Shown piece after piece: positions 24,901 through 35,328 of a stretch of 64,000 bases of DNA. Made by a program: the position numbers and the translations under genes. The stretch lies in NCBI GenBank assembly GCA_030737835.1, contig CM060851.1, positions 6,809,635 through 6,873,634 of the forward strand, written 5' to 3'. The stretch is from Acorus gramineus (lineage: Eukaryota > Streptophyta > Magnoliopsida > Acorales > Acoraceae). Position 1 is the stretch's first letter. Every line of letters starts with the position of its first letter. The notes under the pieces are model-generated. The model saw only the letters and a program-made list of their open reading frames with translations. It was not told where the DNA came from and did not search any database.

Positions 24901-26037
24901 AACATCCGTATCACAAACCAATATACTCCTCTAGCACAAGTCACCCTTATCCAATCCCACAAAAATGAAAAGACGAGTTTGTAAAATAATCCATAACACT
25001 GCCCGGCGAATTAGATAATACATATATCAACATAAAAATGAGAGAGGGAGCTATGCATCATGAAAAGAAAGAATAAAAAAAAACACAAGTCACCTGGCAA
25101 ATTAACTACCGGGGAAAATACATGAAATATAAAATATGATATAGACATACAGTGAGGCAATAGCTTAGGAAAGAAAAGGCTAAAAGCGGTAAAACTAGAA
25201 CTATTTCCCACACAATAATACTAATGATTAACTAGTGCTTATTCAACAAAAGATCATGACACAAAAAAGTGACATCTTGTTCAAAAAGATGATAAATGTA
25301 GTACCTTGATAGTCCCCACAAGTCCCAACCTGAAACAAAAGGAGAAAGAAGCAGATCAGTACACATTCAATGAAGATCAATTCCATATCTTTGTTGAAAA
25401 AAATATTGATCAACACCAAATCAATAATTTCCCTTTCATCCAAACAATCACGAAACCCCGCCCACACAGTATTAGATAATACAATTCTCCTAAATTAAGA
25501 TAGATTCAACATCTAATAACGATTTTTTTAAAAGTTCATTCATTTATAGTTTACTATATAAAGTTGTGCCTTTTCCATCAAAGAACAAATTCAAACCCTA
25601 AAACCTCCGCCAACAAAACCACGAAAAAAAAAAAAAAAAAAGACAATTAAGAGCCAAATCAGCAGAGACCGTTCGGCCATATCGGCGATCGACCCGAAAG
25701 CGGCGACCAAATTCCGATTAGGGTCGTGACCGTTCCTCCACCGTCCGAGGGCGGAAGACACCAGGTCCCCGTCGTCCCCGCCCTTGCCACCCTTGCCGGG
25801 CCTCCTGGAGATGGAGGTGGTGAGGGGGGCGTCGGCGAGGAGGGGGTTGGTCCTGGCTCCGACACGGTTGGGGTCGTGGTCGCCGGAGTCGTCGGCGAAG
25901 GTCCTCCACTCGGACTTCTCGTCGATGGTGTGGGCTTCCAGGACGAGCCCGCACTCGAGGCAGACGGTGTCCCCCGACGCGTGGTCCATCACCACCTCCG
26001 TCTGTCTCTTGCAGTCCGTACAGTACGGCTCCGCCAT
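21924..26037 (-). CDS. TFIIB: Transcription initiation factor IIB
   Basis: Seven exons: 25670-26037, 25305-25329 (25 nt), 24393-24522, 24176-24306, 23960-24048, 22143-22219 and 21924-22057; 317 aa, close to the ~312 aa of plant TFIIB. It bridges TBP on promoter DNA and RNA polymerase II in the nucleus. Residues 1-35 form the zinc ribbon (C6, C9, C26, C29), and the B-reader/linker follows with [17 protein letters not shown]. Two cyclin-like repeats follow: [16 protein letters not shown] to [16 protein letters not shown], and [14 protein letters not shown] helices through [20 protein letters not shown] to [21 protein letters not shown] few normally conserved positions differ (NQTA for NQDA, RPCT for RPRT), so it may be a diverged paralogue. 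Exon 1 is GC-rich, later exons AT-rich. The next gene downstream on the same strand is the split-barrel gene. Confidence 0.96.
24607..24827. repeat. 116-bp tandem duplication in TFIIB intron 3
   Basis: The block starting GAAAGAACAACTTGAAATAT at 24607 recurs at 24723 and is nearly identical through AAACAAAGTATTAAC. It lies within an intron, between the exons at 24393-24522 and 25305-25329. Confidence 0.85.
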
Positions 26038-26259
26038 TGATGGGCTCCCCTTCTTCTCTGTCTATCGATATCTGTTGAGGATTCCCCCGTGTTGTTCGTT
26101 TAATCGTTTTTACTTTACCTTCTTTTGTGTTTATTTGGTGCGAAAGAGAGAGAAAACCAAATAATTGAAAATATTGGGGGCATTTATATGGAGGTCGGTG
26201 GGGGTGTTTGTAGTGGCACGAGTGGCATAAACGAACCTGGTTCCATAATTCAGAAAATA

Positions 26260-26860
26260 TCTGAATATAATAATAATAATATTATTATTATAATAATCTA
26301 ATAGTAATAAAAATAATATAATAATAATAATCTATCTTCAATATTTTAGAAAATATCTGAATCTAAAAGATCTATATTCGTATTTGAAAATTTTTAGTTC
26401 GGATACAGATATATATGTATCTGATTAAAAAAATATTTGTATTTGAAAATATTATTATTATTATTATTATTATTATTTATTTAATTTTATATTTATGTTA
26501 TTACGATTAATATGAGTTTTTATCTTTTTTTTTTTCTAAAGCATGTAATATTTTATGCACATACTTATAATTTTATGTTTTATATGAGGTAATTATTAGC
26601 TTTTTTTACATATTTTAACTATTAGATATATGATTTTTATTTTTAGATAATTGATCTTTGGATATTTTAATCATTCTATATTCATTTTGTATTTTTGGAT
26701 ATTTTTGATAATTATCCTTATCCGAGTCTGGATTTTGGATCAGATACAGATACTTACTTTTAATATCCGTCAGATATCAGATACGAATATTTTTTCGGAT
26801 ATTCAGTTCGGATGCGGATATGGGTCTCTCCGATCCATATCCGTCCGATTGACAGGCGTA
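26260..26860 (-). mobile_element. Truncated hAT-like element, same family as 34326-40045
   Basis: Read on minus, the end at 26860 gives TACGCCTGTCAATCGGACGG, closely matching the TAGGACTGTCAATCGGACGG end at 34326. The interior is made of degenerate CGGATATCCG/ATCCGAAT phrases plus an ATT/TAA microsatellite near 26260-26480. No matching second terminus was found, so the 5' side is lost or unrecognisable. Confidence 0.6.
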
Positions 26861-26943
26861 GAAAGAAATTAGGAGAATGTTTACACAGCTCTAATTAGAG
26901 GAACATATTAGGTTATGGATATGCCAGATTCAGTCAGGTAATG

Positions 26944-27016
26944 AGTATCATCAGTACCATTATTATCGATTCATAGGCTGTATAGTTCGATATTGATGGT
27001 ACTGATGATACCAGAC
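26944..27016. repeat. Hairpin with ~25-bp arms
   Basis: Left arm AGTATCATCAGTACCATTAT and right arm ATTGATGGTACTGATGATAC are near-perfect reverse complements around a loop of ~25 bp. Likely a small foldback relic. Confidence 0.65.
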
Positions 27017-28694
27017 TTGACTAAATTTAGACTTATAAGTAATGTCTCTAACCAAACAACAATGTTTTGATCATTTTTTTTAAACATAAATATATATTTA
27101 ATTAATGAAAGATTTTTTTAAATAAAAATATAGTACAACTCGAATGAATTAGATGTGTATTGTATGTTTTTTTTGTAATATAGTATATCTTAAGATTACA
27201 TCAGTGACATGGCGATTGCTGATGTGTCTGTAAAATTGCCTAAAACAATAAATTTGGTGATTCAAGTTGATATAATTTTGTAAAAAACATTACATTTTGA
27301 TTTTTTTTTTCTCGAGTTAATATTTAGTTAATCAAATATATTCTTTATAAAAAATGGTTATGTACAAACCCATACAAATTAAATGTAAATTTCATCATTT
27401 TTTATGATGAAGTATACATTAAAATGAATGAAACATGTATTTCAAGTATCATTTTTTTCAACTATGAAAATATTTTCAAGTTAGCCGTTATATTTGTTCT
27501 CATGTCATTATGTCCAAATATTGTTTGTATGTGCATATTATGTAATAATGTACGTATATGTATGAAATTTAACAACATGCATAAATTCATAACAATATAC
27601 ATGATTGATATAATAAAATACAAGGATTAATAACAGTATTCAAGTTACTATCATACCCAGTGCATAATAATATACAAAAAGAGAGTAGACAATGAAAAGG
27701 AAATGAAAGGAATGTAATAACTAATTTGATTATGTTTTCATATGTTCAAAAAACTATGTACCTAACAAAAATTGGTAAATAATATACTTTGTAAGATGAA
27801 AAAAAGAATCGAGGAAATCCGAGAAAGAGGCACGAGATCGGACTGTGGGGAGACGGAGATGTTGTTCTGTGATGGTCCGGCGATTAGGGGGTGGCGAGAA
27901 CAGAGAGGATCAAAGAGAGGTTAACGATCTTCGATTAGGGTTTGCAATTTGATGGTGTTTAGCGTTGAGAGACGGACGATGTCTTCCGAATGAGCGATTA
28001 GGAACCCCTTTTTTGTTTCTTCGAAGATGTCAACGGAAAAAGAGGGGTGAGGAGAGAGAGAGAGAGCTGATCGAAAATGGCCTTAAATACCACTCATAAT
28101 TTGGGATAAGTAGCATGGGTACTAAAGTCATTTCACATTGACGTAAAAAGGCGATTGACAGACTGGAAACAAAAATGATCGGGATTCAGCTTAAAAAAAG
28201 GGGGGTTTTATATGAATAAGGAAATATAAGCTCTTATACTGAGCTGTCAACCAAACACTATTATACTCAATAAGGTATGATATTCAGCTTTAAGTGAAAT
28301 AAGCTCTTATATTCAAAAGAACCAAACAACCCCATACTTGTTTCTGGGATGATGGTGGTTGTTTTTATTGTTATTGTGTGGTTGTGGACTTGTGGTTGGA
28401 ATGTTTTTTGGTGTTTTTATATTGAGTAGGAGAGCTGATTGTGTGGATAAGCCACGTCAACGAAGAAGGGCTCTTTATTTGTGTTATCTGGAATCTTATT
28501 TGGAATTATTAGTCATTGTTTAGGCAAGTCATGACTTTTGAGCTGTAGGGGGCATTCCTGAATGCTCCAATGTATAAAGTGAGTTTTTCCAACACAAATA
28601 ACCAAATAATGTGGGACTAAATAGAAATCTCTTCTATTTGGCATTCTTTGGGAGTTTTTATGTTTTTTCTTTCGTCTTAGTGTGAATGTTGTAA

Positions 28695-28760
28695 CCTCTT
28701 TTTTATATATGAAATCAGGGTAGCAATTGTCTACCAATTCCATATATATAAAAAAAGAGG
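28695..28760. repeat. Hairpin with ~23-bp arms
   Basis: CCTCTTTTTTATATATGAAAT is mirrored by the segment ending TATAAAAAAAGAGG, with a loop of about 20 bp. It is a transcribable stem-loop, but there is no evidence for a microRNA precursor. Confidence 0.6.
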
Positions 28761-29281
28761 TGCAAGGGACAACAAAAAAAAATGAGCTGTTACATTTAAT
28801 TTTTCACAAAGTTAAAAAAACAGTCTTATATACCTTGTTAGAAATTCAATGAAACATATACATCTTTAGACTATGTATGTACCTCATTAATTTTTTTCTT
28901 ATACTTACTAAAAATAAGTTCATTCAAATCGAAATGGAGTAATATATATTTTTTTATCAATACATATACTTCATTAAATGATGTTTACTATTTAAAAAAA
29001 TAAATACATATGTGGTTTAAGTTTTCAACGGTAAAAATAAGTAAGTCTAACCTTTTTCCAAAAACAATAGGTGAAGGATGCACTTATTGGTCACTCTTTG
29101 AAGCCTATATAGCCCACAAGGCTAGGTATGCACTGGGCTAAGAAAAATGAAAAAGGTACAAAGCCGGACATTCAATTCTTTTTAAGATATACTTCTTTTT
29201 TACAAATATATATATATATTTTAATAAACAAATATATATCAAAAAATTCTAAACATGCTGGAGTTGCAATGGTTAATGAAA

Positions 29282-29751
29282 GGGTAAAATGCATTTGAAC
29301 CCCCTGAGGTTTTTGAAACCTGCAAAAACACCATTTAAAATTTAAAAACATACATTTCTACCACCTGCCATTATATTTTTTCATTAAGATATGATAAAAG
29401 TAATTTAAAATTACTGTTTACCATTAACCATCTAAATATTAATAGAAAAATCAATCAATTAATTATATATATGCTTTACGAATATTAACTTATACAATAA
29501 TTAATTCTTCAAATACATCTGAATGCATTTTTGTGAGAATTAAGTCACATAATAATAATTAATTAAAAGGTAAAAATAACCCAACAAAAAAAACGAAAAC
29601 ATGATAAAGATTTAATTAAAAAGATAAAATCGTTATTTAATCTCATTTTAATAAAAAATCAAATTACAGGGAGTGTAATTGCATATTTTTGAACTATAGA
29701 GGTTGTTTTTGCAAGTTTAGAAAACTTCACGAGTCCACATACATTTTATCC
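29282..29751. mobile_element. MULE-derived MITE with 9-bp target duplication
   Basis: 470 bp, non-coding. The left end starts GGGTAAAATGCATTTGAACC and the reversed right end starts GGATAAAATGTATGTGGACT; both continue to a shared TGCAAAAACAMC. Flanks are TTAATGAAA (29273-29281) and TTGATGAAA (29752-29760), 8 of 9 identical. The terminal design resembles that of MULE-2 (GGAAAAMATGCATATAACTC). Confidence 0.8.
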
Positions 29752-30090
29752 TTGATGAAATATTCCCAAATATTTACAAGAGAACCTACTAAATGTATAG
29801 AATTTGTGAGTGGTTCTATGCAGCCTTTGCCAACTACCACTACTAAAAGAAGCTTCACCTGAACATACATGAACTGTGGCTTTAAAAAAAAAAAATTCCA
29901 CAATTTCTCATCATCGCGCAACCAGAGTGAGTAATCCAACATATTGAGATTGAATCAGTCCCCATTCCTGAAGACATGTTATGAAAAGTCAGGCTTGTTT
30001 GACTGCTGCATCAACACAGATTACAATTCAGGAACCCGAAAGAGTACATTATGTTATTGACCTTCACTGGAACCAATTATAGACTGGGCT

Positions 30091-31545
30091 CTACTTGATT
30101 CCTTTGCTAAGCCGCTGTAGATGGTAATTGAGGGTCTTGTAAGGGCTCTTCTTCGCCTGTGTTTTCTGCAAGAGTAAAAGAGTTTTCTAAGTGCATCGTC
30201 GCCACTTTGAAAGAAAATGGGAAATTAAATTCAAGCATTATTTTAATCCCTTATTTTTTGAGGCCCTCAATACTTTTAGAATATGAAAGCTTAAACACCC
30301 AAGTTAACTGTTATATTTTTCTAGGACCTTCTGTCCACATACTGTACGTATATGCAGTTTTCATAAGAATATATGGATTACATCATACATAGGTGCATAT
30401 CAAAGTACATAATTAACAAACAATATTCAGGAAATGGATAGTGATGTACGAATCAACAGAGTACAGAGTGCATACTGCATGACAATGTACAATATGGGAT
30501 AAGCAACAAAAAGAGACAGAAGGACCTAGAATAAATGTAACCGCTAACTTGGGTGTTTCACATGCTAAAAAACCCAAAAACCTAAAAAATTAAGGGGTTG
30601 AAAATAATTACTTTGCATTAATTTCCCCAAGAAAAATAAGGTAATTGATAGAAACTGATATAGCTTATAATATCTGGCATAAATGCATCAGTATAAGCAA
30701 TACATTCAATGGAGCATGGATATAGACAAGAGACATGATGAGATAAAGACACGAGACACGGGCAAAGTCATGTTACTAAATAAATAAATAATTGCTATAT
30801 ATGATTATTTGATATAAAAATGAGTGCAAAACCAAAAACTAGAAGTTGATATAACTGTAGTGGTGTGCCTCCATTAAAATTTTACCCTTCTTTAGCCTCA
30901 TATAAACATAGACATCACAATAGCCATTTAGAAGGGAAAAAATTACAATGTTGTATCTCATAAGTCCTGTATTTTCATGCAGCATGTACATCGCACGTCC
31001 AATATGTGTCCATGTGTTTGACAATTGTCCAATGCGTGTTCTGTCCATGCTTTCTAGAGTGATACAAGTTGCTTTGATCAAAATTATATGGACAACAGAC
31101 AGAAATCATGATAATAATCCCACTAAGGACAATAGCCAGACATGACAAGTAAACTCAAGAACACTCCGAAACTGCTCTGCAATATCCCAACAGCGTGGTT
31201 TTCACCTAATCCCCTGCATTAGGTGGGTTTATAGAAGGAAAGGGAAGATAATGCTTACAAGAAGTTTTCTTTCTTTCTCTCTTTCTTTCTTTTTAAATTT
31301 TTTTTTTTTCAGCAGAGATGGATTAGACCTTTTCCTTCAGATGGAAACAAGTGTTGTAGGGCGATAAAAATTACCTGAGCTTCTATGCAAGCATACATGA
31401 CATCCCTCAGCTGCACACATTTTTCATCATTGTTGTGATTGCGAGCCAGACAGTTAAGAAATGACACCAATTCCTTCGAGCAGGGTTTTCCAGCAGGAGC
31501 AAACTTCTTTGGGTTTATGCGAATTAACCCAGCCTTCCGACCCAT
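30091..31545 (-). CDS. Small mitoribosomal protein mS37/MRP10-like (twin CX9C)
   Basis: Two coding exons, 31375-31545 and 30091-30165; 81 aa. It starts MGRKAGLIRINPKKFAPAGK and has two CX9C motifs (C22-C32 and C43-C53), the hallmark of CHCH proteins imported into the mitochondrial intermembrane space by Mia40. Residues PCSKELVSFLNCLARNHNND and the tail KSPYKTLNYHLQRLSKGIK match the plant form of small-subunit ribosomal protein mS37 (yeast MRP10) as I remember it. A 5'UTR exon is inferred at about 34073-34130, with a 2.5-kb leader intron (31560-34072; acceptor ATTAG, donor CAG/GTATAA). Family call good; exact orthology not tested. Confidence 0.88.
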
Positions 31546-32795
31546 GCTGCTTGTTAAACCTAATCACCAAATTTTAATATCATTAACCATCACAAGTTCC
31601 ACAATCAGAAGGACGAATGCCCCCAACAATTGGAAACTATCGTCTCAAAAATATTACTTTTCATACACCAACCAAAACAGGCAACATCATAATAAATAAG
31701 ATGAAACTTGAGGAAGGATTTGGTAGCGTTGCTAGACAATTCGCTCCTCAGTACTCATGATTAAAACGGTTTTAATGAGAAAATAATGTTTGATAATCTA
31801 TATATGCCCATGAAGGAAAATAAGTGCAGGCATGGTATGGAAGAAAGTGATTACCCAACGACGATGGTAGAGCATTAAACATAACACCATAAAACAAATT
31901 GGGAATGTAGGGGACAGAAAATAAACATCGGGCAACAAGTGCAATCCAAAGTAATTAAGAAGTCAAAGAAATACAACTAAACAAGTTTCTAAGCACGGAT
32001 TTTACATGCCATTCTATGTTCTTTTAACCACAATACAAGGAGAATATTGAATTGTCCATATGTGTATTTCTGATACAGTACACTATTAAAAGAATCAAGA
32101 CAATTTTAGCATGATATCCCTCAGTTAACCTGTTGACACATTGCAAAAACATATGCAGACCACCAAGAGAACCTGAACAAGATAGTATGAACCACCGTCA
32201 CCTCAAGTACCAGTGGACCCTTCTTTCAGTTCTCAGCATAGTTGCAGAATTAAGTGAATTAACAAAACAGTAGGTTTTATTTCACAACTATTTACAAGGG
32301 AGTGGGAGACACTTGAATTGTAATTAGAATGCGCAAAAAATGGAAACATTTTTTCTATGGTTTCAACATATTTCACATATTTTTTTTGCATGCCTTGGAA
32401 GATGAACTAACAAATATGCCCTTTTAATAAAAAGAAGTTGAACTTAATATATGCTTATTTAATCTATTGATTGGAAATTTGTCTCATCGTGACTTATTAT
32501 ATATCTCAATCTTATTGTGTGCCAAAGTACCGCCTGATTTAAAAAATACTGGTTCATTTATCATAATGAAATAATAAAATGTATATCAAATATTCCAAAG
32601 TCACACAATCCTTTATGCAACCCCTGTTTTAAAATTCTAAATCCTGAAAAGGTTCTACAAAGTCAACTTTTATTTTATTTTCATATTAAACTATTCAAAT
32701 TCAACTTTTCTTTTCTCTCATAAATCCTGCTAGGAGAATATCTTGGTAATATCTCCAAGCTGTAACAGTATTGTATTTAATAAATTGACATTCAC

Positions 32796-33375
32796 CCATA
32801 ACCCAGTGCTGTTTCTGGGGGTGACACTGTATGTGGAAAACGTTTGGGAAACGGTGATTAGTGCAGTGAAAAACTGGAGGTTTTTTTTTTGTGCAGGGGC
32901 GTCAAGGGTGGAGTTTGTTAACAACAAGTTTTTTATGGGAACTTGTTTTTTTAGTCGTCTCAAGTAGGATCCTCTCCTACTTCATCCTACTAGTTTTGTA
33001 TTTCCCAATTGAGCTGAAGGCCCTTACTCAAACTCATACCCAAATTTTACTAAAAATTTGAGTAAAAGCTTTATTTGATATGGTATGTCTCCAACTAATT
33101 TGTGTTTTACTCAAATCTTTTAAAAATGTGGAGGTAAGGAAAAAAAAAAATAGCCATTGAAAATTTGGATAAATGTTTGAATCTCCCTTGATTTGGGTAA
33201 AAATTTAAGTAAAAGTTTGATTTGGTAAGAGTATGAGTAATTGATTGGAGTCTGGAGAGGTTTTTGGGTGACTTTCACTTAAATTTAAGTTTGGGTACAC
33301 ATTTAGGTATAAGATTAGAGATGCTCTTAATATATTAAGTAGATGCCTACCATTATTTCAAAAAAAAAAAAAAAA
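32796..33375 (+). mobile_element. Poly-A retroelement inserted in the mS37 leader intron
   Basis: AAATTGACATTCAC occurs at 32782-32795 and again at 33376-33389, directly after an A-tract of about 18-20, so ~580 bp are bounded by a 13-14-bp target duplication and a poly-A tail. This is the signature of target-primed reverse transcription. The tail is preceded by GCCTACCATTATTTC, almost the same as the tail of the SINE at 53313-53570. No reverse transcriptase is encoded. Confidence 0.8.
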
Positions 33376-34072
33376 AAATTGACATTCACTCAATTTTTTT
33401 TTTCTGGTCTCTTCTTTTTCACACAACTCTCTTCTTGTTCCCATTAGATAAATTTCAAACCATTTCGACACTTTTAATTATTATTATAGTTTTATTACAA
33501 GTTTACAACTTTCATTTCTCACCATCTCAGCCCCAATAGTATAATTGCTCCATGCTCTCAGATTTCCAAACAATCTTTCTCGTGTATTTTCCACATATCA
33601 TCGTATTTTCAACACAACTTTCCTCATCTTTTAACACATTTTTCCCGAAATCTATGCCATTTTGTGTTGACTATGATTTTTAGCACATCAAAATATAAAT
33701 AAAACTTTGACGAAGCTATGGAAACAGGTGAAACCAAACATGGCTGTGAAAAAGAGAATGGATTTAAGATTGGAGAAATCTCTGGAAATTCAAACAACAA
33801 ACGAGCAGAGATCAAAGTGCATAACCATATAAGAGTGAAAATCATATGAAGAAGATGAACAATCAAGAAAGCGTTCACTGAAATATATACAAATCAATTA
33901 CATCCAAAAGCAACCAAAACAAACCTTCCGTTCAATCACAAAATATGAGATCAATCATCATCAGCGTAAACACAAACCCAACAATTCATTCCCGCAAAAT
34001 AACACGTCTTTCAAAACGCCCTAAAATCTTCACCTGTTCAATCCAAACCTAAAATTATAAGAAAAATTATAC

Positions 34073-34130
34073 CTGAAATCCAACCTTTCCACAAAAACGA
34101 ACACAAATTGAGGGGTCTCAAATGTGTAGA
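34073..34130 (-). promoter_or_regulatory. Inferred 5'UTR exon of the mS37-like gene
   Basis: On minus, the sequence GGTTGGATTTCAG precedes a good donor GTATAATTTTTC, and a matching acceptor lies 13 nt upstream of the ATG at 31545. The transcription start would be near or above 34130; no clear TATA box is assigned. Inference only. Confidence 0.45.
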
Positions 34131-35328
34131 AGAAGTTTGTGCGGAGAGTTCTCCAGAGACATCTTCGATGGTCCCTTACGAAAATGGACGGTTATCATCG
34201 ATGGACTTCCTAATTGATGATTCACTGTTTAATCAATGCTCTCGGCGTGACTTTGGGTTCGGATGCACTCGTGACTGGTTTCGATCTGTATATAATTGTA
34301 CGGATTATAAATTAAACTACACAACTAGGACTGTCAATCGGACGGATATGGATTGAATAAGTTCATATCCATATCCGTATCTAAATTAGATAAAAAAAAA
34401 TTCGTATCTGATATTTGATGGATATTCCAAGACACATATTCGTATCCGATCTGAAAATCCGGATACGGATTCAGATAATAAACGAAATATCCGAACCAGA
34501 TTAAAATATAAGAATTTATAAAATTTTAAGTCCTAATATGATTAAATAGGTATCCACTAAAGACATAAAAACACAAATCATTATATAGTTAAATAAGTAT
34601 CCAACATAGTTAAATAGGTTTGTGTTTTGCCCTAGTCATGAGCCATTGGATTTTCATCTAAGGGTTGAAACTAATTCTAACATATATAAATAAAATAGGA
34701 AAACATGCATATAACTCCCTGTAAACTTGCTTATATCCGTATTAGTCCCTATTTTTTTACTAAATCCAAATAACTCCTTACAAACTTAATGTAAATCCAT
34801 TATGGTCCTTCTGTCAGTTTAGAGAACCCAATGGTTGGTTAAATTAACCAGTCTTGGTCAATTGCTATTATGCCCTTAATACATAGTAGAAGAGGTTTCT
34901 CCAAGCCTAGCTTCATTTTTTCTCTTCATCATTCTTCACCTCTATGTAGAGGGTGAACCCTAGCTTCATTTCCTCCAAGCCCAACCTATTGAAGATCATC
35001 GGCGATCCGAATCAAAAGTGCAACCACTAGTCGCAGGTGAGCTTCAAATCGATTTTAGGGTTATTAGGTTTTGAGTTTGTCATTGAGGTTGTCATTTAGG
35101 TTTTTTTCATTTTGATTTTAGGTTTCAAATGTCCTTCATTTCTTGGGTTTTCTGATAGATTGTGGTTTTTAGGGTTTTCAATATGTGATTCCTTGGGTTT
35201 TCAGATTGTGATATCTAGGATTTTCATTAATTTGATTTGTTAGGTTTTCCATATCTTTGATTTAGGGATTTTTGATTTTCCATTGAATGTTATTGCTCTC
35301 GTTTTTTGTTCTTCTTGGATACAGAATC

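Larger units (their letters stand above)
26038..30090. other. 4-kb intergenic region between TFIIB and the mS37-like gene
   Basis: 26038-26170 is the TFIIB leader and promoter. The rest carries a hAT-related repeat (26260-26860), two hairpins (26944-27016 and 28695-28760), a GC-richer patch at 27800-28080 without a usable open frame, and a MULE-type MITE (29282-29751). The patch contains ATTAGGGTTTG-like leader phrases in both orientations and could be a captured 5'UTR. No gene is supported here. Confidence 0.5.

Noticed and set aside
25659..26164. Several 70-126-codon frames over TFIIB exon 1
   Set aside because: Shadows of GC-rich exon 1; the TFIIB frame has zinc ribbon residues and joins the other exons in phase.
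28695..28760. microRNA precursor
   Set aside because: A good stem but AT-only low-complexity arms; nothing shows a mature miRNA or conserved target.
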